In this document: positions 38,437 to 47,472 of the stretch, piece after piece
Numbering within the stretch: position 1 is the first letter of the stretch
How the letters are laid out: each line of letters opens with the position of its first letter
Assembly: GCF_017741815.1 (NCBI RefSeq)
Contig: NZ_JAGHMF010000009.1
Coordinates: forward strand, 1 to 64,000
Direction of reading: 5' to 3'
DNA from: Rhizobium sp. 16-488-2b
GTDB taxonomy: Bacteria > Pseudomonadota > Alphaproteobacteria > Rhizobiales > Rhizobiaceae
Length of the DNA stretch: 64,000 nucleotides
The notes under the pieces: generated by a model
Told to the model about the DNA's origin: nothing
Seen by the model: only the letters and a program-made list of their open reading frames with translations
Databases searched by the model: none
Program-made: the position numbers and the translations under genes

Positions 38437-39285
38437 ATGGTCGCGAAGTCAGACATTCGTCCTCTTGAGACCCAAGGTTCGCTCAAGGCGATGGACCCGA
38501 TCTGGGATAGCCTGCGCGAGGAAGCGCGTCTTGCCGCCGAAGCCGATCCGGTGCTGGCGGCATTTCTGTATTCGACCGTTCTCAACCATCGCTCGCTCGA
38601 GGAATGCGTGATCTACCGCATCTGCGAGCGTCTCGATCACCCCGATATGCAGGCGATCCTGCTGCGCCAGACCTTCGACCAGATGCTGGCCGACTGGCCG
38701 GAATGGGGCGCCATCCTGCGCGTCGATATCCAGGCCGTTTACGACCGCGATCCGGCATGCCTGCGCTTCATGGAAGCGCTGCTCTATTTCAAGGGTTTCC
38801 ACGCGCTGCAGACCCATCGCCTCGCGCACTGGCTACTCAATCGTGGCCGCCGTGATCTGGCGCTCTACCTGCAGAGCCGCTCGTCGAGCGTCTTCCAGAC
38901 CGATATCAACCCGGCCGCGCGCATCGGCCGCGGCATCTTCCTCGATCACGCGACGGGCCTCGTCGTCGGCGAAACCGCCGTCATCGGCGATAACGTCTCG
39001 ATCCTGCACGGCGTCACGCTCGGCGGCACCGGCAAGGAGGGCGCCGATCGCCATCCGAAGATCGCCAGCGGCGTGTTGATCGGCGCCGGCGCCAAGATCC
39101 TCGGCAATATCGAGATCGGTCATTGCTCGCGCATCGCCGCCGGCTCCGTCGTGCTGAAGGCGGTGCCGCCGAAGACGACGGTCGCGGGCGTACCCGCCAA
39201 GGTGGTCGGCACGGCCGGCTGTTCGGAACCATCCAGGCTCATGGATCAGGTCATCATGGATCAGGTGATGGGCGCCGACATCTAG
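38437..39285 (+). CDS. cysE: Serine O-acetyltransferase
   Basis: 282 aa from ATG 38437, with ACAAGGAG seven bases upstream; an alternative ATG lies 33 bases earlier. CysE acetylates serine with acetyl-CoA to make O-acetylserine for cysteine synthesis. An N-terminal helical domain (KAMDPIWDSLREEARLAAEA) is followed by the left-handed beta-helix with DINPAARIGRGIFLDHATGL and GVTLGGTGKEGADRHPKI. The C-terminus is the region usually responsible for cysteine feedback inhibition. It is monocistronic with TATATA-rich sequence about 100 bases upstream. Confidence 0.96.
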   Translation: MVAKSDIRPLETQGSLKAMDPIWDSLREEARLAAEADPVLAAFLYSTVLNHRSLEECVIYRICERLDHPDMQAILLRQTFDQMLADWPEWGAILRVDIQAVYDRDPACLRFMEALLYFKGFHALQTHRLAHWLLNRGRRDLALYLQSRSSSVFQTDINPAARIGRGIFLDHATGLVVGETAVIGDNVSILHGVTLGGTGKEGADRHPKIASGVLIGAGAKILGNIEIGHCSRIAAGSVVLKAVPPKTTVAGVPAKVVGTAGCSEPSRLMDQVIMDQVMGADI

Positions 39286-39422
39286 GCGTTTTCGCGTCGC
39301 TCATAGCGACAACAGGGCCTGAAGAACGGCGGGGAAAGCGGTATCACAGCCGGCTCCGCGCCTTTACAGGCCGATATTTCCCATGCAAAAAGCGGCCATT
39401 GAGACCGCTCAGGAGATGCAGT

Positions 39423-39626
39423 GTGAAGCCCGAAGAAATCAAGAAACTCGACGCCTATTTCAAACGCACGTTCAACCCGGAAATGATCGTCAAGGCACGT
39501 CCGCGCAAGAACGACTCCGCTGAAGTCTACATGGGCGAGGAATTTCTGGGCGTCGTCTATATCGATGACGAGGACGGTGACCGCTCGTACAACTTCTCGA
39601 TGGCGATCCTCGACGTCGACCTCTGA
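39423..39626 (+). CDS. DUF3126 family protein
   Basis: 67 aa, GTG start at 39423 with AGGAG five bases upstream; an ATG at 39416 is out of frame. The sequence (LDAYFKRTFNPEMIVKARPR, then EVYMGEEFLGVVYIDDEDGD) matches DUF3126, a small single-domain family conserved in Rhizobiales. Function unknown, often found close to cysE in relatives. The fold is probably alpha+beta. Confidence 0.85.
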   Translation: MKPEEIKKLDAYFKRTFNPEMIVKARPRKNDSAEVYMGEEFLGVVYIDDEDGDRSYNFSMAILDVDL

Positions 39627-39776
39627 TCCGGTCGCGAGCTTTGTCTCGCACCGATTGTGCCTGGGCCGCGACGTCGCGGCCTGGCCGAAATTGCTGGTCC
39701 CGCTCTGGACCACCCGGTCTTGCGCCCCATCTTGGGCTTGAGCATGTGCTCGAGCACCATCAAGGGGAAACCGGAC

Positions 39777-40211
39777 ATGGGTATTTTCGACAAGATCAAA
39801 CACGCAATCTGGGGTGAGGCACACGCCGCCGAGGCAACGCCGGCCGCCGCGCCGAAGATTGAGCCCGCGCAGGCGCCGATATCGCCTTCAGCCGCCCCGA
39901 GCCCGTCTCCGACCCCTGCACCCACATCGCCAGCCACTTCCGTGCCATCGACCTCGGTCGATATCGCCATGGTGCTCGACGCCGCCGTGAAGAAGAATGG
40001 CCAGAAGCTCGATTGGCGCCGCTCGATCGTTGATCTCATGAAGGCGGTGGGCATGGATGCGAGCCTCACCGAGCGCAAGGAGCTGGCGACCGAGCTCGGC
40101 TATACCGGCGACAAGAACGACTCGGCGACGATGAACATGTTCCTGCACAAGGCGCTTCTGAAGAAGCTATCTGAGAATGGCGGTAAGGTTCCGGCCGATC
40201 TCCTCGACTGA
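39777..40211 (+). CDS. DUF3597 domain protein
   Basis: 144 aa from ATG 39777. N-terminal MGIFDKIKHAIWG, then an Ala/Pro-rich linker (about 20-60), then the conserved DUF3597 helical domain: VDIAMVLDAAVKKNGQKLDW, RSIVDLMKAVGMDASLTERK and LATELGYTGD. The domain is small and soluble, of unknown function, found across proteobacteria; members resemble LysM-containing or phage-inducible proteins in context only. No operon partner. Confidence 0.85.
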   Translation: MGIFDKIKHAIWGEAHAAEATPAAAPKIEPAQAPISPSAAPSPSPTPAPTSPATSVPSTSVDIAMVLDAAVKKNGQKLDWRRSIVDLMKAVGMDASLTERKELATELGYTGDKNDSATMNMFLHKALLKKLSENGGKVPADLLD

Positions 40212-40364
40212 TAGTCGCCGAGAAAGTATTCGCGGCGCGCAACCGAGTTTTTATCCAAAGCTTACGGTTGCGGCCGCCTGATATATTTTAGCGAAATCAA
40301 TTAAAGACGTACGTCGCTCGAAAATCGGACCAGGATTACAATCGTCGTCGCAACCAATGATTGT

Positions 40365-40412
40365 TTTGCATTGCACAAAGTCGCTTGACTTCGTGTGCGG
40401 TGCAGCTAACGT
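40365..40412 (+). promoter_or_regulatory. Phasin promoter with TGC-rich PhaR-type sites
   Basis: TTGACT (40385-40390) and TAACGT (40407-40412) with a 16-base spacer form a promoter. TTTGCATTGCACAAA (40365-40379) lies just upstream, and TGTGCGGTGCAGC (40394-40406) fills the spacer. PhaR repressors of PHA genes bind such TGC/GCA-rich sequences, so PhaR control is likely (inference). Confidence 0.5.
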
Positions 40413-40444
40413 TGTTCATAGACGCACGGCAAAGGAGGATAGTC

Positions 40445-40813
40445 ATGCTGAATTTTGAGGACACGAATCGCAAGAGCAAGGAAGCCATGGACGCGGTGCT
40501 GAAAAGCTACTCGGAAACCGCCAAGGGTATGCAGGCGATCGCGACGGAAACCACCGAATATTCCAAGAAGTCTTTTCAGGACGCTGTCACGCATTTCGAG
40601 ACGCTCTCGGGCGCCCGCAGCTTCGAAGCCGTCTTCGAGTTGCAGACCAGCTATGTGAAGTCCGCCTATGAAAGCTTTGTCGCCGAAGCGACGAAGCTGA
40701 CGGAAATGTACTCCGACATCGCCAAGAGCGCCTACAAGCCCTACGAGGCGCCGGTCGCGGCCGCCACCAAGGCAATGAAGCCGGCGCCGGTGGCGACGCA
40801 GACGGCGGCGTAA
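40445..40813 (+). CDS. Phasin (PHA granule-associated protein)
   Basis: 122 aa from ATG 40445, with a strong AAAGGAGG site. It has the amphipathic helical phasin_2 domain: MLNFEDTNRKSKEAMDAVLK, then YSKKSFQDAVTHFETLSGAR and TSYVKSAYESFVAEATKLTE. The C-terminus is short and Ala/Pro-rich. Phasins coat polyhydroxyalkanoate granules and limit their size. The promoter has TGC-rich PhaR-like sites; a clear terminator follows. It pairs functionally with phaC at 12232. Confidence 0.92.
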   Translation: MLNFEDTNRKSKEAMDAVLKSYSETAKGMQAIATETTEYSKKSFQDAVTHFETLSGARSFEAVFELQTSYVKSAYESFVAEATKLTEMYSDIAKSAYKPYEAPVAAATKAMKPAPVATQTAA

Positions 40814-40847
40814 GCTTAGCGCACACGTCTCTTACCTCTTGAAATAC

Positions 40848-40881
40848 AAAGACCGGCTACGCATCTGCAGCCGGTCTTTTT
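40848..40881 (+). terminator. Rho-independent terminator of the phasin gene
   Basis: AAAGACCGGCT / AGCCGGTCTTT with a 10-base loop and a following TTTTTGTTTT, 35 bases after the stop. Confidence 0.9.
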
Positions 40882-41066
40882 GTTTTGCCGTCAGGCAGTC
40901 TCAAATCTGCGCGCTATTTTTGTGTCTTTGCGCCTGACGCGGGCGAATTGTGATTGCAGTGTGAAGCAAGGGGCTTAAAATCGCTCTATTATGAACTAAG
41001 TTAGTAGTCAGACATTCGGCGGGTAAAGCACATCTCCCATGCTCCGCCGGGTTGATCGAGGAACGA

Positions 41067-41426
41067 ATGAAAATGATCGCAACGCCCGTCCGGATGCAGG
41101 ATGACAGCGAAAGGAACGGGGACAACGGAAATCGCGGCACCTCGGTCATAACGCGCACCAAACCGAAGACCAAGAAGCCTAACCTGTACCGCGTGCTTAT
41201 TCTGAACGACGACTACACGCCCATGGAATTCGTCATCCACATCCTGGAGCGGTTTTTTCAGAAGGACCGTGAAAGTGCCACCCGCATCATGCTGCATGTC
41301 CACAACCACGGCGTTGGCGAATGCGGAACATTTACATACGAGGTGGCGGAAACCAAGGTGAGCCAGGTGATGGACTTCGCCCGACAGCACCAGCATCCGC
41401 TGCAATGCGTCATGGAAAAGAAGTGA
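41067..41426 (+). CDS. clpS: ClpS adaptor of the ClpAP protease
   Basis: 119 aa from ATG 41067 ([10 protein letters not shown]) with GAGGAACG upstream; a TTG 15 bases earlier is weaker. The ClpS core follows a flexible N-terminus: [19 protein letters not shown], then [13 protein letters not shown] and the segment [16 protein letters not shown]. It delivers N-end-rule substrates to ClpA. clpA begins 10 bases downstream, so the two are one operon. Confidence 0.96.
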   Translation: MKMIATPVRMQDDSERNGDNGNRGTSVITRTKPKTKKPNLYRVLILNDDYTPMEFVIHILERFFQKDRESATRIMLHVHNHGVGECGTFTYEVAETKVSQVMDFARQHQHPLQCVMEKK

Positions 41427-41436
41427 GGATCTGAAC

Positions 41437-43938
41437 GTGCCAACATTTTCGCCTAGTCTTGAGAAGGCGCTCCATCAGGCACTGACCTTTGCCAACGAGC
41501 GGCATCACGAATACGCGACGCTCGAGCATCTGCTGCTCGCCCTGATCGACGACGCCGATGCGGCAGCCGTCATGGGTGCCTGCAACGTCGATCTCGTCGC
41601 GCTAAAGAAGACGCTCGTCGAATACGTCGACAATGAACTCTCCAACCTGATCACCGGATACGATGAAGACTCGAAGCCGACCTCCGGCTTCCAGCGTGTC
41701 ATTCAGCGTGCCGTGATCCATGTGCAGTCGTCCGGCCGCGAGGAAGTGACCGGCGCCAACGTGCTCGTCGCCATCTTCGCCGAGCGCGAAAGCCATGCTG
41801 CATACTTCCTGCAGGAGCAGGAAATGACCCGCTACGACGCGGTCAACTACATCTCGCATGGCATCGGCAAGCGCGCCGGCTCTTCGGAAAACCGCACGCC
41901 GCGTGGCGCCGAGGAAGGCGAAGCCGAGAGCAAGCCCAATGCCGCTCGCGGCACCGAGGAAGAAGGCGGCGCCAAGAAGCAGCAGGACGCCCTGAAGGCT
42001 TATTGCGTCAACCTCAACGAGAAGGCCAAGACCGGCAAGATCGATCCGCTGATCGGTCGTCATGCCGAGGTCAACCGCACCATCCAGATCCTGTGCCGCC
42101 GTTCGAAGAACAATCCGCTCTACGTCGGCGATCCCGGCGTCGGCAAGACGGCGATTGCCGAGGGTCTCGCCAAGCGGATCATGGAAGGCAAGGTTCCGGA
42201 AGCGCTGGCCGATGCGACGATCTTCTCGCTCGACATGGGCACGCTGCTTGCCGGCACACGCTATCGCGGTGATTTCGAGGAACGCCTGAAGCAGGTCGTC
42301 AAGGAACTCGAGGAGTATCCTGGTGCCGTTCTGTTCATCGACGAAATCCACACGGTGATCGGCGCCGGCGCCACCTCGGGCGGCGCGATGGATGCATCGA
42401 ACCTCTTGAAGCCGGCTCTGTCTTCGGGCGCGATCCGCTGCATCGGTTCGACCACCTACAAGGAATATCGCCAGTTCTTCGAGAAGGACCGCGCTCTGGT
42501 GCGTCGCTTCCAGAAGATCGATGTGGCTGAGCCGTCCATCGACGACGCCATCGCGATCATGAAGGGGCTGAAGCCTTACTTCGAAGAGTATCACCACCTG
42601 CGCTACTCGAACGACGCCATCAAGACGGCGGTCGAGCTGTCGGCCCGCTACATCTCCGACCGCAAGCTGCCGGACAAGGCGATCGACGTGATCGACGAAA
42701 CCGGTGCGGCCCAGATGCTGCTGCCGCCGTCCAAGCGCCGCAAGCTGATCACCGAGAAGGAAATCGAGGCGACGATCGCCACGATGGCCCGCATCCCGCC
42801 GAAGAGCGTATCGAAGGACGACGAAGCCGTTCTCGCCAATCTCGAGCAGGAACTGCGCTCGGTCGTCTACGGCCAGGACCTCGCGATCGAAGCGCTTTCG
42901 ACCTCGATCAAGCTGGCGCGCGCCGGCCTGCGTGAACCGAACAAGCCGATCGGCTCCTACGTCTTCTCCGGCCCGACAGGCGTCGGCAAGACGGAAGTTG
43001 CCAAGCAGCTGGCCTCGTCGCTCGGCGTCGAGCTTCTGCGCTTCGACATGTCCGAGTACATGGAGCGGCACACGGTCTCGCGTCTGCTCGGTGCACCTCC
43101 CGGCTATGTCGGCTTCGACCAGGGCGGTCTCCTGACCGATGGCGTCGACCAGCACCCGCATTGCGTGGTTCTGCTCGACGAAATCGAAAAGGCCCATCCT
43201 GACATCTACAACATCCTGTTGCAGGTGATGGACCACGGTACGCTGACGGACCACAACGGCAAGAAGATCGACTTCCGCAACGTCATCCTGATCATGACGA
43301 CCAATGCGGGCGCGTCGGAAATGGCAAAGGCCGCCTTCGGATTCGGTTCGTCCAAGCGGACGGGCGAGGACGAGGAAGCGCTGAACCGCATCTTCACGCC
43401 GGAATTCCGCAACCGTCTGGACGCGGTCATCCCGTTCGCGCCGCTGCCGACAGTGGTCATCCACAAGGTCGTGCAGAAGTTCATCATGCAGCTCGAAGCC
43501 CAGCTTTCCGAACGGAACGTTACCTTCGACCTGCACGAGGATGCGATTTCATGGCTGGCCGAGAAGGGCTACGACGAAAAGATGGGCGCCCGTCCGCTGG
43601 CGCGCGTTATCCAGGACGTTATCAAGAAGCCGCTGGCCAACGAGATCCTCTTCGGCAAGCTGAAGAAGGGCGGCGTCGTCAACGTCACCGTCGGACCGAA
43701 GGAAGACGGCAAGCCGGGCATCATCCTGGAAGCCGTATCGGACACCGCGCCGATCAAGCCGAAGCCGGAAGCCGAGGTCGTGCACCCCGAGGTGGACGAC
43801 GAGGATGACGGCGAGCTGAAGACGAAGGCCAAGGCCAAGAAGGCCACGGTCAAGAAGTCGAAGGCAGCGGCGGTTGCCGAGCCCGAGGTCAAGAGCGCGC
43901 CGAAGAAGGGCGCGGTGCCAAGGGTGCCGAAGAAGTAA
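41437..43938 (+). CDS. clpA: ATP-dependent Clp protease ATP-binding subunit ClpA
   Basis: 833 aa, GTG start 10 bases after clpS. An N-terminal Clp_N domain (about 1-145), an acidic/Ala linker and two AAA+ modules follow: Walker A GDPGVGKTAIAEG (about 233) and GPTGVGKTEVAKQ (about 512). The tail contains the ClpP-binding IGF-like region. The protein unfolds substrates and feeds them to ClpP. Compared with E. coli ClpA (758 aa) it has an extra C-terminal tail of about 60-70 residues rich in Lys, Ala and Glu. A strong terminator follows. Confidence 0.97.
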   Translation: MPTFSPSLEKALHQALTFANERHHEYATLEHLLLALIDDADAAAVMGACNVDLVALKKTLVEYVDNELSNLITGYDEDSKPTSGFQRVIQRAVIHVQSSGREEVTGANVLVAIFAERESHAAYFLQEQEMTRYDAVNYISHGIGKRAGSSENRTPRGAEEGEAESKPNAARGTEEEGGAKKQQDALKAYCVNLNEKAKTGKIDPLIGRHAEVNRTIQILCRRSKNNPLYVGDPGVGKTAIAEGLAKRIMEGKVPEALADATIFSLDMGTLLAGTRYRGDFEERLKQVVKELEEYPGAVLFIDEIHTVIGAGATSGGAMDASNLLKPALSSGAIRCIGSTTYKEYRQFFEKDRALVRRFQKIDVAEPSIDDAIAIMKGLKPYFEEYHHLRYSNDAIKTAVELSARYISDRKLPDKAIDVIDETGAAQMLLPPSKRRKLITEKEIEATIATMARIPPKSVSKDDEAVLANLEQELRSVVYGQDLAIEALSTSIKLARAGLREPNKPIGSYVFSGPTGVGKTEVAKQLASSLGVELLRFDMSEYMERHTVSRLLGAPPGYVGFDQGGLLTDGVDQHPHCVVLLDEIEKAHPDIYNILLQVMDHGTLTDHNGKKIDFRNVILIMTTNAGASEMAKAAFGFGSSKRTGEDEEALNRIFTPEFRNRLDAVIPFAPLPTVVIHKVVQKFIMQLEAQLSERNVTFDLHEDAISWLAEKGYDEKMGARPLARVIQDVIKKPLANEILFGKLKKGGVVNVTVGPKEDGKPGIILEAVSDTAPIKPKPEAEVVHPEVDDEDDGELKTKAKAKKATVKKSKAAAVAEPEVKSAPKKGAVPRVPKK

Positions 43939-43947
43939 AGCGAATAG

Positions 43948-43975
43948 AAAAGGCGGCTTTCGAGCCGCCTTTTTT
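43948..43975 (+). terminator. Rho-independent terminator after clpA
   Basis: AAAAGGCGGCT / AGCCGCCTTTT closed by a short TTC-type loop and followed by T6, 10 bases past the stop. Confidence 0.92.
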
Positions 43976-44062
43976 CATGTCCGTTGCTTGCCGGGCGCGG
44001 CATCGACTTAGGCGAATGTTAAAAGCGATCGGCTATATCGGGCGATATTAGGAGCCTGATTC

Positions 44063-45007
44063 ATGGTGTTTCTGCCCGCCGAGCGCATCATCATCACTGT
44101 CATCGCCGCCCTTGCGGTGCTTGACGGCATCTTGCTGTGGTCAAAGGACGTCGGGATCGATGTCGTCGGTTATGCCGGCATGGTTGGCTGCGGCCTTGGT
44201 GCGATGGCGCTCGGGCAATTCTATCGCCACGTCAGGCGCAACGCGTCTATTGCCGCGACGGCCACGGCCGCCGGCCTCTTCATCCTCTTCACCATCGCCG
44301 GATCGGTCTTCAACTATCTGCTGTTTCCGATTGTCCGCGACCCTGTCGATCCCGCATTGGCGCGTTTCGACGCGTTCTTCGGCTTCAATTGGCCGCTCTT
44401 CGTCGAGTGGGCATCGCATTATCCACGCATCGGAATGGTGCTGCGGGTCGTGTACGCGACGTCGCTGCCCCAATTGCTGGTCGTCATCTTCGTTCTGGGC
44501 TTCTCCGGACGGCTGCGGATTCTGCAGCATTTTCTTCTGACGGGTGTCATCGGCGCGCTGCTGGCCATTATCTGCTGGTCATTTTTCCCGTCATACGGCG
44601 CATCGTCGATCTACAGCCTCCCTCAGGCAGTGACCGATGCGGTGCCGTTAGCGGTTGGACCGGATTACAACGCCGGAGTGGTGGAACTCGGAAGGAGCGG
44701 CGCGACCTATATTTCGCCGAAGAACGTGCTCGGCATAATCGGCTTTCCGTCGTTTCACACGGTCATGGCCGCGATGTCCGTGGTGTTCATGATACGCATC
44801 CGCTGGGTTGGCCCAGCTTTTCTCGTCTTGAATACGGTGATGATGCCCGCCGTCGTCATTCAGGGCGGGCACAATCTGGTGGACGTGATTGGCGGACTGG
44901 TGGTCTTCACCATTTCCTATGCTCTTGCGGCTGTCGCCTTGCGGCAGACGGAAAGCGGTTCGGCCAGGACGCGAGCCGCTTCTCCAGCGATCAAAGCTCC
45001 GCTTTGA
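44063..45007 (+). CDS. PAP2-superfamily membrane protein
   Basis: 314 aa with about six hydrophobic segments. The second half carries the PAP2 active-site motifs: GFPSFHTVMAA (about 227) and a GGHNLVDVIGG (about 268) loop with the second His. An N-terminal FFGFNWPLFVEW segment is typical of the inositol phosphorylceramide synthase-like PAP2_3 group. Such enzymes move or remove phosphate head groups of lipids in the membrane. The specific lipid is not known. Its last 17 bases overlap the convergent HIT gene. Confidence 0.85.
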   Translation: MVFLPAERIIITVIAALAVLDGILLWSKDVGIDVVGYAGMVGCGLGAMALGQFYRHVRRNASIAATATAAGLFILFTIAGSVFNYLLFPIVRDPVDPALARFDAFFGFNWPLFVEWASHYPRIGMVLRVVYATSLPQLLVVIFVLGFSGRLRILQHFLLTGVIGALLAIICWSFFPSYGASSIYSLPQAVTDAVPLAVGPDYNAGVVELGRSGATYISPKNVLGIIGFPSFHTVMAAMSVVFMIRIRWVGPAFLVLNTVMMPAVVIQGGHNLVDVIGGLVVFTISYALAAVALRQTESGSARTRAASPAIKAPL

Positions 45008-45416
45008 TCTTCTCCGCATTCGCCGCCAGCACCGCGCCATCTTCCATCTGGCCGGAATGCGGCTTCAGCGCGATGCCTTCGTGGCGTGGGATGACATGGA
45101 AGTGCAGGTGGAAGACGGTCTGGCCGGCGGCCGGTTCGTTGAACTGGCAGACGAACACGCCATCGGCGTCGAAGGCTTCCTTGACCGCGTTGGCGATCGT
45201 CTGGACGACGGGAATGGTCTTGGCGAGTGCGGCCGGATCGGCGTCGAGAAGGTTGCGCGAGGCGGCCTTCGGCACGACGAGCACGTGGCCTGGCGCCTGC
45301 GGCATCACATCCATGAAGGCCAGCGTGTGCTCGTCTTCGTAGACCTTGACCGAGGGGATCTCGCCACGCAGGATTTTGGCGAAGATGTTGTTGGTGTCGT
45401 AAGCCGCGCTCGTCAT
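44991..45416 (-). CDS. HIT-family nucleotide hydrolase
   Basis: 141 aa. The histidine triad is complete (VFHLHFHVIPRH, about 97-108), with an N-terminal NIFAKILRGEIPSVKVYED and AFMDVMPQAPGHVLVVPK. HIT proteins of this HinT group hydrolyse AMP-linked amines or dinucleoside polyphosphates. The 3' end overlaps that of the PAP2 gene on the other strand by 17 bases. Next gene upstream on the same strand is the GNAT-like protein (52-base gap), possibly cotranscribed. Confidence 0.93.
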   Translation of the reverse strand: MTSAAYDTNNIFAKILRGEIPSVKVYEDEHTLAFMDVMPQAPGHVLVVPKAASRNLLDADPAALAKTIPVVQTIANAVKEAFDADGVFVCQFNEPAAGQTVFHLHFHVIPRHEGIALKPHSGQMEDGAVLAANAEKIKAEL

Positions 45417-45468
45417 CTTATCTCTCCTGATGGTGTCCTGTTCGCGTAGCGCGGCTGAGGCGAGGGCG

Positions 45469-46659
45469 TCAATCCTCCTGTAGCCGCTCGCCGCGACGGA
45501 ACGGGCTGTGCTCGCTCAAAATCTCGTTCATGTGCTCGACGTCATCGCGCTCGCGGGCGAGATAATCGCCGATCGCCTGGCGAAGGCCCGCATGGGCGAC
45601 ATAGTGGGCCGAGTGGGTTGTCACCGGCAGGTAACCTCGCGCCAGCTTGTGCTCTCCCTGCGCGCCTGCCTCCACCCGCTTCAACCCCTTGGCGAGCGCG
45701 AAATCGATCGCCTGGTGATAGCAGACCTCGAAATGCAGGAAGGGATGATCCTCGATGCAGCCCCAGTGCCGGCCGTAAAGCGTTTCGGAGCCAATGAAAT
45801 TGATGGCGCCGGCGACGTAGCGGCCATTGTGCCTGGCCATGACAAGCAGGATATCCTCGGGCATGCGCTCGCCGATCAGCGAGTAGAATTCCCGCGTCAG
45901 GTAGGGCCGTCCCCATTTGCGGCTGCCGGTATCCATGTAGAAGGCAAAGAACTGGTCCCAGATATCCTCGGTCAGGTCGCTGCCGGTCAGCCAATCGATG
46001 CTGATGCCGTTTTCGAGCGCCGCCCGACGCTCCCTGCGCAGCGCCTTGCGTTTGCGCGAGGCGAGCGTTTCCAGGAATTCATCGTGGTTGGCATAGCCTT
46101 CATTGATGAAGTGGAATTGCTGGTCGGTGCGGTGCAGATACTCCTCGCTCTCCAGCACCGCCATCTCGTCGTCGGGCACGAAGGTGATGTGCGCGGAGGA
46201 GACGCCGAGCCGTCGCACGACTTCCTTCAGGCTTTCCGCCATCGCGTCCTGTACGGCCAGGCGCGGATAGTCCTCAGCGACCAGAAGGCGCGGGCCGGTG
46301 GCGGGCGTAAAGGGGATCGAGCATTGCAGCTTCGGATAATAGCGGCCGCCGGCACGCTCGAAGGCGTCGGCCCAGCCGTGGTCGAAGACATATTCGCCGC
46401 GGCTGTGGTTCTTGAGATAGCCGGGCAGGGCGCCGACGAGGCGTCCGTCTGCCGTCTCAAGCAGCATGTGATGCCCAAGCCATCCCGTCTCCGCTGTTGC
46501 CGACCCCGATTCCTCGAGCGACGACAGGAAGGCATGCGAGACGAAGGGGTTGTAGGCGATCGATGTGCTTGATCGGGAGGCCCCGGCGAGCTTGGACCAG
46601 CTCTCCGGGGAAATCGCGGTGAAAGACCGCTCTATGCGGATTGAAAGTTCATCAGTCAT
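45469..46659 (-). CDS. GNAT/FemAB-like N-acyltransferase (DUF482)
   Basis: 396 aa from ATG 46659 (MTDELSIRIERSF). The sequence matches the family once called DUF482 or peptidogalycan biosynthesis/recognition protein: NPFVSHAFLSSLEESGSA near the N-terminus, HITFVPDDEMAVLE, RRERRAALENGISIDWLTG and GRHWGCIEDHPFLHFEVCYH, with a C-terminal GAQGEHKLARGYLP. The fold is a double GNAT domain of the FemAB type. Substrate unknown. HIT follows 52 bases downstream. Confidence 0.88.
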   Translation of the reverse strand: MTDELSIRIERSFTAISPESWSKLAGASRSSTSIAYNPFVSHAFLSSLEESGSATAETGWLGHHMLLETADGRLVGALPGYLKNHSRGEYVFDHGWADAFERAGGRYYPKLQCSIPFTPATGPRLLVAEDYPRLAVQDAMAESLKEVVRRLGVSSAHITFVPDDEMAVLESEEYLHRTDQQFHFINEGYANHDEFLETLASRKRKALRRERRAALENGISIDWLTGSDLTEDIWDQFFAFYMDTGSRKWGRPYLTREFYSLIGERMPEDILLVMARHNGRYVAGAINFIGSETLYGRHWGCIEDHPFLHFEVCYHQAIDFALAKGLKRVEAGAQGEHKLARGYLPVTTHSAHYVAHAGLRQAIGDYLARERDDVEHMNEILSEHSPFRRGERLQED

Positions 46660-46752
46660 GGAGCGAATGCGAGACCGTTTCAATGATTTGGGGGCATCGC
46701 CAGTCTGCGCGTATCTTGATGAAAAAGCGAGGGCTTGTTGAAAAAGCGAGCG

Positions 46753-47472
46753 TCAAACGGACGCGCGCGGGTCGAAGCCCTCGAAGGTCATCTGGTCGGC
46801 GTTCTCGAAGGTGTGCTTGCGCGCCTTCTCGTCACGAACCGTCCAGGTGATGACGACGATGCCCTTTTCTCGCTCCGCTGTGATGAACGGGTTGGGCAGG
46901 TCGGCAAAGAAATAGGAAATGAAGTCGAGACCGTGTTTCATAGCCTTTTCATGGGCTTGGAACTCTTCCGGCTTGTTTCCGCCGGCCGTCAACCCGATCG
47001 GGTAGGGAGCGTTCAGCGCCTTCAGTTCCTTCAAGAGCCAATGGTCGAAGCTCATCAGCGCCACCTGGCCTTCATAGCCTTCGAGCTCCTCCAGCACCGC
47101 TTCAACGAAGCCTTCATCGTCGGTTTCGCGGCCCTTGAGCTCGATTACGAGCGGCACTTTTCCCTTCACAAGTTCGAGAAGTTGGCGAAGCGTCGGGATC
47201 TTGTCGGCCGTTCCGCCGACGGAGAGCATGCCGAGTTCCTTCGATGTGCGCTCGCGCACGTCGCCCTTCAGATTGCAAAGCCGCTCCAGATTCTCATCGT
47301 GAAAGACGACAGGAACGCCATCCGAGGCGTAGTGCAGGTCGCATTCGATCGCAAAGCCGGCCTCGACCGCGCGCGCGAAGGCGGAAAGCGTGTTCTCCCA
47401 GACGACCTTGTTCTGGTCGTGATAGCCGCGGTGGGCGACGGGACGTTCCTTAAGCCATGCTGCAGAGGTCAT
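46753..47472 (-). CDS. Glycerophosphodiester phosphodiesterase family protein
   Basis: 239 aa. GDPD features: the catalytic AHRGYHD (about 13-19) with WENTLSAFARAVEAG, the Glu-Asp pair in IECDLHYASDG, VVFHDENLERL, and VIELKGRE. It should hydrolyse glycerophosphodiesters to glycerol-3-phosphate and an alcohol. No signal peptide, so cytoplasmic like UgpQ. Its ATG overlaps the stop of the ridA gene by one base (TAATG), so translation is coupled. Confidence 0.93.
   Translation of the reverse strand: MTSAAWLKERPVAHRGYHDQNKVVWENTLSAFARAVEAGFAIECDLHYASDGVPVVFHDENLERLCNLKGDVRERTSKELGMLSVGGTADKIPTLRQLLELVKGKVPLVIELKGRETDDEGFVEAVLEELEGYEGQVALMSFDHWLLKELKALNAPYPIGLTAGGNKPEEFQAHEKAMKHGLDFISYFFADLPNPFITAEREKGIVVITWTVRDEKARKHTFENADQMTFEGFDPRASV

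Noticed and set aside
41602..43536. A 644-residue open frame opposite clpA
   Set aside because: Antisense shadow of a strongly codon-biased gene; no start signal and no domain similarity.
46719..46750. Direct repeat TGAAAAAGCGAG twice, 6 bases apart
   Set aside because: Very short, at a gene boundary, with no further copies; most likely a slippage duplication without function.
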